Assembly (NCBI RefSeq): GCF_049651805.1
Contig: NZ_JBASCU010000019.1
Location: 30,371-94,370, forward strand
Source: Pseudolysinimonas_A sp049651805
Lineage (GTDB): Bacteria; Actinomycetota; Actinomycetes; Actinomycetales; Microbacteriaceae
Reading direction: 5' to 3'
Length of the DNA stretch: 64,000 bases
Shown piece after piece: positions 16,165-24,829 of the stretch (positions within the stretch are counted from its first letter, which is position 1; each line of letters starts with the position of its first letter). Below the pieces are notes generated by a model. That model saw nothing but the letters and a program-made list of their open reading frames with translations, was not told the origin of the DNA and did not search any database. The translations under genes and the position numbers were made by a program.

Positions 16165-17142
16165 CTAGTAGGCCAGAGCCCGGTCGACAGCTTCGAGCAC
16201 GCGGTCGGCGTCGGGCAGGTAGAGGGTCTCGAGCTTCGCGGGCGGGAACGGGGTGTCGAACCCGCTGACTCGCAGCACCGGCGACTGCAACGAGTAGAAC
16301 GCGCGTTCGGCGATCGTCGCGGCGATCTCGGAGCCGACGCTCACATGCCCGGGCGCCTCCTGAGCCACGACCAGTCGCCCGGTCTTCTGCACCGAGGTGA
16401 GAATCGGGTCGTAGTCGATCGGCGAGAGCGACCGCAGGTCGATGACCTCGAGGCTCGTGCCCTCCTCGGCGGCGATCTCGGCGGCTTGGAGCAACACCGC
16501 GACCATCGCGCCGTGGCCGACGAGGGTCGCGTCGGTTCCGGTACGAACGAGTCGGCTCGCGTGCAACGGCATCTCGGATGCCGCCCGGTCGACGTCGCCC
16601 TTGGGCCAGTAGCGGCTCTTCGGTTCGAAGAACAACACCGGGTCGTCGCTGTCGATCGCCTGCTGGATCATCCAATAGGCGTCGTGCGGGGTAGCCGGGC
16701 TGACGACGCGTAAGCCGGGCGTGTGGGCGAAATACGCTTCAGGGCTCTCCTGGTGGTGCTCGACGGCGCCGATGTGCCCGCCGTAGGGCACGCGGATGAC
16801 GACCGGGAAGCGCTGGTTGCCCTCGTTGCGGGCCGTCAGCTTCGCGAGCTGCGACGTGATCTGGTCGAAGCCCGGGTAGATGAACCCGTCGAACTGGATC
16901 TCGCACACCGGCCGGAAGCCGCGCAGCGCGAGGCCGATCGCGGTGCCGATGATCCCCGACTCGGCGAGCGGGGTGTCGAGCACGCGGTTCTCGCCGAACT
17001 CCTCCTTGAGGCCCTCCGTGACCCGGAACACGCCGCCGAGCGTGCCGATGTCTTCGCCCATCAGCAGCACCTTGTGGTTCGCGGCGAGCGCGGCGCGCAG
17101 CCCGTCGTTGAGCGCCTTCGCCATGGTGAGCGTCTCAGCCAT
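16165..17142 (-). CDS. 2-oxoacid dehydrogenase E1 beta subunit
   Basis: A 325-residue transketolase-like beta subunit with Met-Gly-Glu-Asp-Ile-Gly near residue 28, Glu-Ile-Gln-Phe-Asp-Gly-Phe and the C-terminal transketolase domain. With E1-alpha it binds thiamine diphosphate and decarboxylates the 2-oxoacid. Its start overlaps the end of E1-alpha by eight bases and E2 follows after eight bases, so all three subunits come from one message. The substrate is probably branched-chain 2-oxoacids, by cluster type. Confidence 0.93.
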   Translation of the reverse strand: MAETLTMAKALNDGLRAALAANHKVLLMGEDIGTLGGVFRVTEGLKEEFGENRVLDTPLAESGIIGTAIGLALRGFRPVCEIQFDGFIYPGFDQITSQLAKLTARNEGNQRFPVVIRVPYGGHIGAVEHHQESPEAYFAHTPGLRVVSPATPHDAYWMIQQAIDSDDPVLFFEPKSRYWPKGDVDRAASEMPLHASRLVRTGTDATLVGHGAMVAVLLQAAEIAAEEGTSLEVIDLRSLSPIDYDPILTSVQKTGRLVVAQEAPGHVSVGSEIAATIAERAFYSLQSPVLRVSGFDTPFPPAKLETLYLPDADRVLEAVDRALAY

Positions 17143-18256
17143 GATCGGTCACCTCATCCAGCGACGCCTCGTAGGCGGCAAGCCACGCGCGCTGCTCGTC
17201 CATCAGCGGATGCGGATCCGAGTACACGGCGAACATCTTGTCGGTCGGCGGCACCCCGAGCGTCTGAGTGCGAGCGCGGATGTCGGCCGCCAGGTCTTCG
17301 GCTTCGGTCGCGACCTCGGCGAAGAACTCCTCGCTCTCGCCCTTCGCCCGCAGGAACGTCTCGAAGCGCGCGATCGGGTCGCGCTCGCTCCAGAACTGCA
17401 CATCGTCGTGCTCGCGGTACTTCGTCGGGTCGTCGCTCGTGGTGTGCGCACCCATGCGGTAGGTGAGCGCCTCGATGAACTGCGGGCCGCCGCCGGCCCG
17501 GGCCGCGTCGAGCATCGTCGCGCTCACCGCATACGACGCGAGCACGTCGTTGCCGTCGATCTGCACCGACGGGATGCCGAAGCCGGTACCGCGCAGATAG
17601 AGCGGCGTGCGCGACTGGCGCTCCACGGGCACCGAGATCGCCCAGTGATTGTTCTGCAGGAAGAACAGGATGGGCGCCTGGTAGCTCGCGGCGAAGACGA
17701 ACGCTTCGCTCACGTCGCCCTGGCTGGTCGCTCCGTCGCCGAAGTACGCGACGACCGCGGCATCCTTATCGGGGTCGCCGGTGGCGGTCCCGCCGTCGAG
17801 GGTGAGGCCCATCGCGTACCCGGTCGCGTGCAGCGACTGCGAGCCGATCACGAGGGTGTAGAGGTGGAAGTTGCCGGTCTGCGCCGGGTCCCAGCCGCCA
17901 TGGCTGAGCCCGCGCAACAGTTCGATGATGCGCATCGGGTCCAGGCCACGGATGCGTCCGACCGCGTGCTCCCGGTAAGCCGGGAAGATGTGGTCCTGCG
18001 CGCGGGCGGCGTATCCCGAGCCGACCTGGGCGCCCTCCTGCCCGAGGCTCGGAATCCAGAGCGCGAGCTGCCCCTGACGCTGCAGGTTGCCCGCCTCGAT
18101 GTCGAAGCGACGGGTGACCACCATCTGGCGATGGAAGTCGCGCAACTGCGCTTCGCTCAGCGCGGCGACGGTGGGCAGGTAGGGAGCCGTGGCATCCGAC
18201 TCGACCAGAGAGCCGTCCGGCGAGAGCAACTGGATCGTCGCCTCGGTGTAGGACAT
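17135..18256 (-). CDS. 2-oxoacid dehydrogenase E1 alpha subunit
   Basis: A 373-residue alpha subunit with the thiamine diphosphate motif Gly-Asp-Gly-Ala-Thr-Ser-Gln-Gly-Asp-Val-Ser-Glu and Asn-Asn-His-Trp-Ala-Ile. The regulatory serine loop is Tyr-Arg-Met-Gly-Ala-His-Thr-Thr-Ser-Asp-Asp. The start is the ATG seven bases after TAGGGT, a likely leaderless promoter; the much longer open frame upstream lies over hisC and is not used. First gene of the E1a-E1b-E2 operon; an E3 gene is not in the window. Confidence 0.93.
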   Translation of the reverse strand: MSYTEATIQLLSPDGSLVESDATAPYLPTVAALSEAQLRDFHRQMVVTRRFDIEAGNLQRQGQLALWIPSLGQEGAQVGSGYAARAQDHIFPAYREHAVGRIRGLDPMRIIELLRGLSHGGWDPAQTGNFHLYTLVIGSQSLHATGYAMGLTLDGGTATGDPDKDAAVVAYFGDGATSQGDVSEAFVFAASYQAPILFFLQNNHWAISVPVERQSRTPLYLRGTGFGIPSVQIDGNDVLASYAVSATMLDAARAGGGPQFIEALTYRMGAHTTSDDPTKYREHDDVQFWSERDPIARFETFLRAKGESEEFFAEVATEAEDLAADIRARTQTLGVPPTDKMFAVYSDPHPLMDEQRAWLAAYEASLDEVTDHG

Positions 18257-18261
18257 GGTGC

Positions 18262-19347
18262 CTACCCTAACCGGGCGTTTTCGACGGCTCCCGGGAGGGT
18301 CTGCACAACCCGCGCCGCCGAAGCTAGGAGCCTGTCGACAGAGGCTTCTTCGCCGATCGAGATGCGGATTCCCTCGCCTGCGAAGACCCGGCCGATGATG
18401 CCGTCCTCTTCGAGCAGCGCCGCGACCGCCGCCGTGTCGTCGCCCGCGGCGAACCAGACGAAGTTGCCGTGCGGTTCGGGAACCGTCCAGCCGGCGGCGG
18501 TGAGGCCCTCGAACACCCGAGCGCGTCGCTCGATGAGCTCGTCGACGCCCTCGCGTAGCTCGGCTTCGACCTCGAGTGCGGCCAGGGCGGCCCGCTGAGC
18601 CGGTTCGGTGACCGCGAGCGGAATGGCGGCGCTGCGTGCGGCATCCAGAATGTAGGCGGGGCCGACCGCCCAGCCGATGCGCAGCCCCGCGAGCCCGAAC
18701 GCCTTCGAGAACGTGCGCAGCACCACGAGGTTCGCGTAGTTCTGCAGCTCGGTGAATCCGTTGACCGCGTGCGGGTCGGTGACGAACTCGAAGTACGCCT
18801 CGTCGAGGACCACGAGCACCGTGGGGGGCACCTTGGCCATGAACGCCGCGAACTCGGCGGCGGTGACGAGCGTGCTCGTCGGGTTGTTGGGCGTGCAGAC
18901 GAGGATGACCCGGGTGCGGTCGGTGATCGCCGCCGCCATCGCACCGAGATCGTGCCGACCGCCCGGCAGGTTGGGAACCTGAACGCTCGTCGCACCCGCG
19001 ACGGTGACGAGAAGCGGATACGCCTCGAACGACCGCCACGGATAGACGACCTCGTCGCCGGGGCCCGCCGCGGCCTGAACGAGCTGAGCGAGGATCGACA
19101 CGGATCCGGCCCCTGCGTGCACCTCATCGACCGGCACCCCGGCGCGCTCGGCGAGTCGGGTGCGTAGCGCCGTCGCCGCCCCGTCGGGGTAGCGGTTGAG
19201 GCTCGACTCGGCGATCGCGGCAAGGATCGCCGGGTGCGGCGGGCGTGGATTCTCGTTGCTCGACAGCTTGAACGCCTCGGCGGCGGCGGCCCGACCTTGA
19301 CGGTAGGGCGGGAGCGCGGCGATCTCCGCGCGGAGGGTCACAGCCAT
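18262..19347 (-). CDS. hisC: Histidinol-phosphate/aromatic aminotransferase
   Basis: A 361-residue class I/II PLP enzyme. Family marks are Leu-Ser-Ser-Asn-Glu-Asn-Pro near residue 27, the Asn-Asn-Pro-Thr pocket, Asp-Glu-Ala-Tyr-Phe-Glu-Phe and the PLP lysine in Thr-Phe-Ser-Lys-Ala-Phe-Gly-Leu-Ala-Gly-Leu-Arg. Actinobacterial enzymes of this group convert histidinol phosphate or act as phenylalanine/tyrosine aminotransferase (Pat); the sequence alone does not separate the two, and no other his gene is near. TAGGCT seven bases before the ATG suggests a leaderless start. Confidence 0.85.
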   Translation of the reverse strand: MAVTLRAEIAALPPYRQGRAAAAEAFKLSSNENPRPPHPAILAAIAESSLNRYPDGAATALRTRLAERAGVPVDEVHAGAGSVSILAQLVQAAAGPGDEVVYPWRSFEAYPLLVTVAGATSVQVPNLPGGRHDLGAMAAAITDRTRVILVCTPNNPTSTLVTAAEFAAFMAKVPPTVLVVLDEAYFEFVTDPHAVNGFTELQNYANLVVLRTFSKAFGLAGLRIGWAVGPAYILDAARSAAIPLAVTEPAQRAALAALEVEAELREGVDELIERRARVFEGLTAAGWTVPEPHGNFVWFAAGDDTAAVAALLEEDGIIGRVFAGEGIRISIGEEASVDRLLASAARVVQTLPGAVENARLG

Positions 19348-19399
19348 GCGCACCAGCCTAGGGTCGCGGCGCCCGCCTCTCATGCATGAGGATGGGGGC

Positions 19400-19822
19400 A
19401 TGGGTCGTCTCATCCTCCGCCTTCTCATCAACGCCCTCGCCCTGTGGCTGACGGTGCTCATCCTCAGCCCCAACGTCGCGGTGCGGCCGTACAACGACCC
19501 CGAGCCGGGCGCGAGCGTCGAGCTGGTGGTGACCTACCTGCTCGTCGCGCTCATCTTCGGTCTCGTGAACGGCATCATCGGCGGCATCATCCGCGTCGTC
19601 GCGTTCCCCCTCTACGTGCTCACCCTGGGCCTCATCTCGCTGATCGTGAACGGCCTGCTCTTTCTGCTCGTCGCGTGGATCAGCGGCCTGCTCGGGTTCG
19701 GCCTCGAGGTGCCCGGCGGCTTCTGGTGGGGGGTGCTCGGTGCGATCGTGCTCGGCGTCATCAGCTGGCTGATCGGAATCATCCTGCGCCCGTTCGTGAA
19801 GACGCAGACCCGCCGCCGCTAA
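19400..19822 (+). CDS. Phage-holin-like (holin 4 superfamily) membrane protein
   Basis: A 140-residue membrane protein with four hydrophobic helices. The order (Leu-Leu-Ile-Asn-Ala-Leu-Ala-Leu-Trp-Leu, then Asn-Gly-Ile-Ile-Gly-Gly-Ile-Ile-Arg, then a Leu-Thr-Leu-Gly-Leu-Ile stretch) fits the phage_holin_4_2 family. These are widespread chromosomal genes of unknown function and not a prophage sign. GAGGAT six bases before the ATG suggests a leaderless start; the longer frame upstream overlaps the hisC promoter and was rejected. Confidence 0.75.
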   Translation: MGRLILRLLINALALWLTVLILSPNVAVRPYNDPEPGASVELVVTYLLVALIFGLVNGIIGGIIRVVAFPLYVLTLGLISLIVNGLLFLLVAWISGLLGFGLEVPGGFWWGVLGAIVLGVISWLIGIILRPFVKTQTRRR

Positions 19823-19844
19823 CCCGACTCCGAATCCGGGCGAC

Positions 19845-21245
19845 TCACTCCCGGGTGGCACGGAAGGTCATCACGGTGGCCTGCCCGCCGGGACGGTCGA
19901 GGTAGTCGGTTGCGAAGGTGTCGAGGGCGTCGATCTGTTCGCGGATCGCGCCGGACTCGGCGTCGTCGATGGCTGCGGCCGTCGCCTCGTAGCCGCTGCG
20001 TTGGTGCGCCGGGGCCGCCTCGATCGTGGGGATGTCGACGCCCTCCCGAAATGCCCGGCGCTCGACTTGCATCAGATCGTGTTCAAGCTGCGGGCCGGCG
20101 AGCGCCGGCACGAGATCGTCGGTGTTGCGAATCGCCATGCCCGCAATGCCCGTCGGCAACGGGATGTTGCCGGCCGGCGCCCCGTGCGTCTCGAGGCCGA
20201 CGACGTTCCAGTCGCCGGAAGCCGCCACCATCGTCGCCACGAGGCCGCCCTGCGAGAAACCCGTGAGCACCACCTCGTCGCCCGGTCGGATGCCCGCTTC
20301 AGCCATCGCGAGTTCGACGGCCCGGAACGATCCCGCCTGAAGCCCGGCGACCCCGTAGGTGTTGCTCGTCAGGTCCCACGGCTCGCCGTCGGTGTAGGGC
20401 GAGAAGGTCTCGGTCGGCCCGACGTAGACCGTGAAGCGCGGCGGCATCCCGTCGGCCTCGTACTTCTCGATGCGCACCTGGTTCACCTCGGGGATGCGGT
20501 CGAACCGCTCACGCACCCCCGTCGGTGCGTCCGTCACGGGGTGGGTCGACACCCGGTCGACCGCGACGGATGTCTCGCGGAACATGCCGAGCATCGCCCC
20601 GAGCGCGGCGACCGTCATGGCGCCCGCCGCGACTCCGCCGTCGCGCCCCAGGTCGAAGCCCGGCAGCGCGACGAGCCACGGCGGCACCCCCATTCCGCCG
20701 AGTACCGCGTCATCGATGCTCGTGGCGACGAGCGAGACGAAGCGCACGAACTCGGGGCTCGTGATCAGTTCGGGATGGGCGATCATGAAGTCGCGCACGG
20801 TGCCGAGCTTGCCGTCCGGTCCATCGGGAATCGCCGCCCAGCCGATGAGCGCCCCCGCGATGAGCACGTGCGGCTGGAACAGGATCATGCGCATCAGGTA
20901 TCCGAACGCGGCGGGACCGACGACCGCCGCGATCATCGCCGCGAGGTCGCGCTGGGCCTGTTCGATCGCGGACTCGAGCCGGGTGTAATTCTCGGCCATG
21001 CGGCCGAACGCGTCCCGGGCGCGCTCGCAGCGGTCCCGCAACCGCTCCAGGCGGGGGGTGATCCCGGTGATCGGCAGCCCGTCGGCGATCGCGTCGGCCG
21101 CGATCACCCGCCGGATGTCGATGAGCAGCGCGGCCTCGAGCGCCCGCAGCCGATCGACCGAGGCGAGCATCGCATCCGTCGACACCACCACCGTGCCCGC
21201 CGGCGTGATGAGCAACTGACCGCCGAGGTCGTCGGGCTCGCTCAT
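19845..21245 (-). CDS. Alpha/beta-hydrolase-fold protein paired with a WXG-like protein
   Basis: A 466-residue protein. The N-terminal 150 residues are helical, like WXG/LXG-type helical hairpins; a hydrophobic stretch follows (about residues 110-210), and the C-terminal half has a lipase-type nucleophile elbow, Gly-Phe-Ser-Gln-Gly-Gly. I read it as a possible ESX-type secreted or envelope hydrolase; the substrate is unknown. Its ATG overlaps the stop of the small WXG-like gene by four bases, so they are cotranslated and probably bind each other. The ATG was chosen by this overlap; the frame is open far upstream. Confidence 0.65.
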   Translation of the reverse strand: MSEPDDLGGQLLITPAGTVVVSTDAMLASVDRLRALEAALLIDIRRVIAADAIADGLPITGITPRLERLRDRCERARDAFGRMAENYTRLESAIEQAQRDLAAMIAAVVGPAAFGYLMRMILFQPHVLIAGALIGWAAIPDGPDGKLGTVRDFMIAHPELITSPEFVRFVSLVATSIDDAVLGGMGVPPWLVALPGFDLGRDGGVAAGAMTVAALGAMLGMFRETSVAVDRVSTHPVTDAPTGVRERFDRIPEVNQVRIEKYEADGMPPRFTVYVGPTETFSPYTDGEPWDLTSNTYGVAGLQAGSFRAVELAMAEAGIRPGDEVVLTGFSQGGLVATMVAASGDWNVVGLETHGAPAGNIPLPTGIAGMAIRNTDDLVPALAGPQLEHDLMQVERRAFREGVDIPTIEAAPAHQRSGYEATAAAIDDAESGAIREQIDALDTFATDYLDRPGGQATVMTFRATRE

Positions 21246-21499
21246 GACAGCGTGGCGATATTGAAACGCAGCGTGCGCACGACGTCGTCGGCCTCTTCGG
21301 CGGCCGCGCGCAGCCCGGTACGCAGGTCGACCAGGAAGGCGGCCGCCGCCTCGGCCGCCGGTCCGCGCCATTCGTCGGAGACCAGCGGGTTCGCATCGGT
21401 GGCGGTCGTCTGCAGGTGCTCGACGACGGGGGTGAGCAACGCGAGTTGCCGCTCCAGGCCGACTCGGATCGCGACGGGGTCGACGGGGACGGGACTCAT
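21242..21499 (-). CDS. WXG100-like small helical protein
   Basis: An 85-residue all-helical protein with a central Glu-Trp-Arg-Gly (WXG) turn between two amphipathic helices, the ESAT-6/WXG100 layout. Such proteins are substrates or chaperones of type VII secretion. The downstream hydrolase gene overlaps by ATGA, so the pair may be a chaperone and its cargo. No type VII apparatus gene is in the window. The family call rests on length and the WXG turn. Confidence 0.55.
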   Translation of the reverse strand: MSPVPVDPVAIRVGLERQLALLTPVVEHLQTTATDANPLVSDEWRGPAAEAAAAFLVDLRTGLRAAAEEADDVVRTLRFNIATLS

Positions 21500-21611
21500 G
21501 CCGCCATCCTCGGTCGGCCTCGGGCGTGGCCCGACCGAACGGCCGCGGCATCCGCACACCGCTTTTCGTGAGGGGCTGTGGAGGACGCCCCGGAGCGGGG
21601 ATGATGGGCGC

Positions 21612-22130
21612 ATGGCACGTGTCCCCGCCGACCCGGGGCCGGTCTTCCGCATCTGCTTCGTCTGCACCGGCAACATCTGCCGGTCGCCGATGGCCGAGGC
21701 GGTCTTCCGGCGGCTCATTGCGGCGGGCGGATACGAGTCGCGGCTCGAGGTGAGCTCCGCGGCGACGGGCGACTGGCACGTCGGCGAACGCGCCGATGCC
21801 CGCACGATCACCGCCCTCGCCTCGCGCGGCTACGACGCCACCGGTCACCGGGCACGCCAGTTCGACCCCGCCTGGTTCGCAGCGCTCGATCTCGTGATCG
21901 TCTTCGACCGCGGCCAGGAACGCACTCTGCGAGAATGGGCAGGCGACGAGCATTCCGGCGCGAAAGTGCAGATGTTGCTGTCGTTCGACGAGTCGAGCGC
22001 GGGAGCGGATGTGCCCGATCCGTACTATTCCGACGCCGCGCTCTTCGACTCCGTGCTCGCCACCATCGAACGCGCGAGCGTCGCGCTGTTCCGCCAGCTA
22101 GAACCGGTCCTCCGACAGGGAGTCTCATGA
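21612..22130 (+). CDS. Low molecular weight protein-tyrosine phosphatase
   Basis: A 172-residue phosphatase with the loop Val-Cys-Thr-Gly-Asn-Ile-Cys-Arg-Ser-Pro at about residues 17-26 (nucleophile Cys18, Arg24) and the general-acid aspartate in the C-terminal Val-Pro-Asp-Pro-Tyr-Tyr motif. It removes phosphate from tyrosine in proteins. The gene overlaps purB by ATGA at its end. The long open frame upstream on the same strand is a shadow of the hydrolase gene. Confidence 0.92.
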   Translation: MARVPADPGPVFRICFVCTGNICRSPMAEAVFRRLIAAGGYESRLEVSSAATGDWHVGERADARTITALASRGYDATGHRARQFDPAWFAALDLVIVFDRGQERTLREWAGDEHSGAKVQMLLSFDESSAGADVPDPYYSDAALFDSVLATIERASVALFRQLEPVLRQGVS

Positions 22131-23515
22131 GCCCGCTGCCTCCGCAACCGTTGAGCCCCCTCGACGGTCGCTACCGCACGATCGTCGAAGAACTCGGCGA
22201 GCACCTCTCCGAGGCGGGGCTCAACCGCGCCCGGGTGCGGGTCGAGGTGGAGTGGCTGATCTTCTTGGCCGAGCGCGAGATGTTCGGCGCCGCGCCCCTT
22301 GAGGCGGAACACGTGCGCGCGCTGCGGCTCTTCGCCTCCGAGTTCGGCGCCGACGAGATCGACGAGCTGGCCCGACTCGAGGCCACCACCCGGCACGACG
22401 TCAAGGCCGTCGAGTATCTGGTGCGCCGCCGTCTCAGCGACCTCGGGCTGAACCAGGTCGCCGAACTCGTGCACTTCGCCTGCACGAGCGAAGACGTCAA
22501 CAACCTCTCCTACGCCCTCACCGTGCGCGCGGCGGTGACCGGGGTCTGGCTGCCGAAGCTGCGGGATGTCGTGGCCCGGTTGCGTGACTTCGCGGTCGCC
22601 GAGCGCGCCACTCCGATGCTCGCCCGCACCCACGGTCAGCCGGCGACGCCGACCACCTTCGGCAAGGAGATCGCCGTCTTCGTGCATCGCCTGGAGCGGC
22701 AGATCGCCCGCATCGAAGGCACCGAGTACCTCGCGAAGTTCAGCGGCGCCACCGGCACGTTCTCGGCGCACCTTGCCGCCGACCCCGGCGCCGATTGGCC
22801 GGCGCTGTCGCGGGAGTTCGTCACCTCGCTCGGCCTCGAGTGGAACCCGCTCACCACGCAGATCGAATCCCACGACTGGCAAGCCGAGCTGTACACCGCG
22901 ATCGCGCACGCCGGTCGCATCCTGCACAACCTCTGCACTGACGTCTGGACCTACATCTCGATCGGCTATCTCGCGCAGATCCCGCAGGCGGGGGCGACGG
23001 GGTCGTCGACGATGCCGCACAAGGTCAACCCCATCCGCTTCGAGAACGCCGAGGCGAATCTCGAGCTGTCGGCGGCGCTGCTCGACTCGTTGGCGTCGAC
23101 CCTGGTGACAAGCCGCCTGCAGCGCGACCTCACCGACTCGACGACGCAGCGCAACATCGGCGTCGCGCTCGGCCACTCGCTGCTCGCGCTCGACAACATT
23201 CGCCGCGGCCTCGACGAGGTGTCGGTCGCGCACGGCGTGCTCGCCGCCGACCTCGACACCAACTGGGAGGTGCTCGCGGAAGCCATCCAGACGGTGATCC
23301 GCGCCGAGGTCAGCGCGGGACGCTCCTCGATCGCCGACCCGTACGCCCTGCTCAAGGAGCTCACTCGCGGGCGTCGCGTGACGGGAGACGACCTGCGCGC
23401 CTTCGTCGAGACGCTCGACATCGGTGCCGACGCGAAGTCACGGCTCTTAGCGCTCACCCCCGCGGGCTACACCGGCCTGGCCGACGACCTCGTCGACGGC
23501 ATCTCTCCGGCCTGA
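22127..23515 (+). CDS. purB: Adenylosuccinate lyase
   Basis: A 462-residue lyase of the fumarase/aspartase superfamily that acts twice in purine synthesis, on SAICAR and on adenylosuccinate, releasing fumarate. Visible marks are Arg-Tyr near residue 16, Thr-Arg-His-Asp-Val-Lys-Ala, Ala-Arg-Thr-His-Gly-Gln-Pro-Ala-Thr-Pro-Thr-Thr and the signature loop Gly-Ser-Ser-Thr-Met-Pro-His-Lys-Val-Asn-Pro. The start overlaps the phosphatase stop by four bases. The length is that of the E. coli-type enzyme. Confidence 0.96.
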   Translation: MSPLPPQPLSPLDGRYRTIVEELGEHLSEAGLNRARVRVEVEWLIFLAEREMFGAAPLEAEHVRALRLFASEFGADEIDELARLEATTRHDVKAVEYLVRRRLSDLGLNQVAELVHFACTSEDVNNLSYALTVRAAVTGVWLPKLRDVVARLRDFAVAERATPMLARTHGQPATPTTFGKEIAVFVHRLERQIARIEGTEYLAKFSGATGTFSAHLAADPGADWPALSREFVTSLGLEWNPLTTQIESHDWQAELYTAIAHAGRILHNLCTDVWTYISIGYLAQIPQAGATGSSTMPHKVNPIRFENAEANLELSAALLDSLASTLVTSRLQRDLTDSTTQRNIGVALGHSLLALDNIRRGLDEVSVAHGVLAADLDTNWEVLAEAIQTVIRAEVSAGRSSIADPYALLKELTRGRRVTGDDLRAFVETLDIGADAKSRLLALTPAGYTGLADDLVDGISPA

Positions 23516-23530
23516 CGCGGCGAGCTCCGT

Positions 23531-23587
23531 CCATCCGCGATTTTTCGTCGGGGTGAACGCGCGATCCGCGCGAAAAGTCGCGGATGG
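23531..23587. repeat. Long palindromic repeat, second family, copy 1
   Basis: Arms of 17 bases (CCATCCGCGATTTTTCG and CGAAAAGTCGCGGATGG, one mismatch) around a 23-base loop, right after purB. A second copy is at 34841-34899. It may end purB transcription. Confidence 0.8.
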
Positions 23588-23687
23588 ACTTTCCCTAGGT
23601 TCGCGAGCGCCAGTTTGCACACGGCATCGGTTCGCGACGCCGATTGGCGTTCGCTAGGCGCGGTGCTCAGCCACAGCGTCGCATGCT

Positions 23688-23740
23688 GGCGTCAGCACAC
23701 CCGGCGTCAGCACACCCGGCGTCAGCACACCCGGCGTCAG
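23688..23740. repeat. 15-bp tandem repeat, three and a half copies
   Basis: The unit GGCGTCAGCACACCC is repeated exactly at 23688-23702, 23703-23717 and 23718-23732, then eight more bases. The stop codon of the small membrane protein gene lies inside the last partial unit, so the array touches the gene end. Confidence 0.9.
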
Positions 23741-23979
23741 TGCGCCGAGGGCCGGTCGTCGGGGGGCTGGGGCTTCGAGATCGCAAGCAGCAGCGTCGCG
23801 CAGATGACCACGGATACGACGAACGCCGCCCCGAAGAACACGACTGCGGTCATCACATCGCGGGTCGACATCAGCACCCCGACCCCCACGAAGGCCGCGA
23901 GCACGGCGGCGAGGCCCAGCACCTCTGCCGGTCGGGCCCGCTCGCGGAACGTCGGCCGCCGGCCGGTCGGCTCGGTCAC
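23737..23979 (-). CDS. Small membrane protein of unknown function
   Basis: An 80-residue protein with two transmembrane segments (about residues 20-37 and 43-65), an Arg-rich N-terminus and a short hydrophilic tail. I do not recognise a family. It starts with GTG overlapping the stop of the DUF308 gene by four bases, so the two are one operon. Its TGA is provided by the tandem repeat that follows; loss of one repeat unit would not change the stop, but a point change there would extend the protein by repeated Leu-Thr-Pro-Gly-Val units only in another frame. Confidence 0.6.
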   Translation of the reverse strand: MTEPTGRRPTFRERARPAEVLGLAAVLAAFVGVGVLMSTRDVMTAVVFFGAAFVVSVVICATLLLAISKPQPPDDRPSAH

Positions 23980-24578
23980 GACGCCACCACCCGGTCAGCT
24001 CGGGCACCCGACCGCACGGAACGCACGGTGACAGCCGAGATCGTCTGCAGTACCCCGACGAGAACCGCCCACGCCCCGATCACCCCGATCAGGATGACCG
24101 AGGAGGTCAGCGTGCCCGTCGCCCCCTTCTCGCCGACGAGCGCCTGCTCGAAGTCGGCGGGAAGCAGCAACGCGACCGCGCCGAGAGCCAGGGTGAGCAC
24201 GCCGGCGATGATCCAGTCGCGGGCCAGAGGCGAGAGCTTGCGGGCCAGGAGGCCACTCGCACCTTCGAGCAATCCTGCGACCAACGCCCACGCACCGACG
24301 AGGATCGCCAGGAACGCGACCCCTCCGCCCGGCACGGCGAGCGCCACGATTCCCGCGGCGAGAGTCGCGACGCCCTGCGCGAGGAATCCCGCCCGCATGC
24401 GACCGGCGTAGGCGCCGAAGAACGTCGCCCCGAGCAGCACCACACCGGCGAGTACTGCGAAGGCGCCGAAGGTCACCAGTCCGAAGACCGGCGTGTGCTC
24501 GAGAGTCAGGGTGATGGTGAGCCCGAGTGCGAGGGCGAGGATGCCGCGCGTGAGTTGAGCGATCCAGGCGGCTACCAC
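23976..24578 (-). CDS. HdeD/DUF308 family membrane protein
   Basis: A 200-residue protein with six predicted transmembrane segments in three pairs, Gly/Ala-rich, of the HdeD/DUF308 type (Gly-Ala-Trp-Ala-Leu-Val-Ala-Gly-Leu-Leu-Glu-Gly). HdeD was first described in E. coli acid resistance; the role in actinobacteria is unknown. The start is a GTG seven bases after TAGACT, a likely leaderless promoter. The longer frame upstream has no support. Confidence 0.75.
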   Translation of the reverse strand: MVAAWIAQLTRGILALALGLTITLTLEHTPVFGLVTFGAFAVLAGVVLLGATFFGAYAGRMRAGFLAQGVATLAAGIVALAVPGGGVAFLAILVGAWALVAGLLEGASGLLARKLSPLARDWIIAGVLTLALGAVALLLPADFEQALVGEKGATGTLTSSVILIGVIGAWAVLVGVLQTISAVTVRSVRSGARADRVVAS

Positions 24579-24782
24579 GCGGATCAGTCTACGTGCGTGG
24601 GCACGGCGCGCGCCCACCGGGCGACCGGCCGCGAGTGATCTACTGCTTCCGCTCCTCCGAATGCAGTGGATGGGGCTTCCGCCGACCCCTTCGCACGGGT
24701 GTTGCCTGGCACATTGCGACAGCGTTGCGGAGGAGCGCCCGACCAACAATCTTCCGGAAGGACCAGGCTTCGCAGCCAGGAG

Positions 24783-24826
24783 GGATCTCGACACGCCCGC
24801 GTCGCGGACTACTCGACCACCGAGGT
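24783..24826. repeat. Palindromic (REP-like) unit
   Basis: One unit of the recurring element (GATCTCGACACGCCC ... GACTACTCGACCACCGAG) directly after the dnaB stop. The rest of the 250-base interval up to the DUF308 gene shows no gene. Confidence 0.75.
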
Positions 24827-24829
24827 CTT

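Noticed and set aside
19400..19822. Prophage holin
   Set aside because: The family is a common chromosomal membrane protein in actinobacteria and there are no phage genes around.
23688..23740. Short CRISPR array
   Set aside because: The 15-base units are directly joined with no spacers, and no cas gene is near.
24579..24782. A gene remnant in the gap between the DUF308 gene and dnaB
   Set aside because: No reading frame with family-like sequence or start signals was seen; only short inverted repeats.
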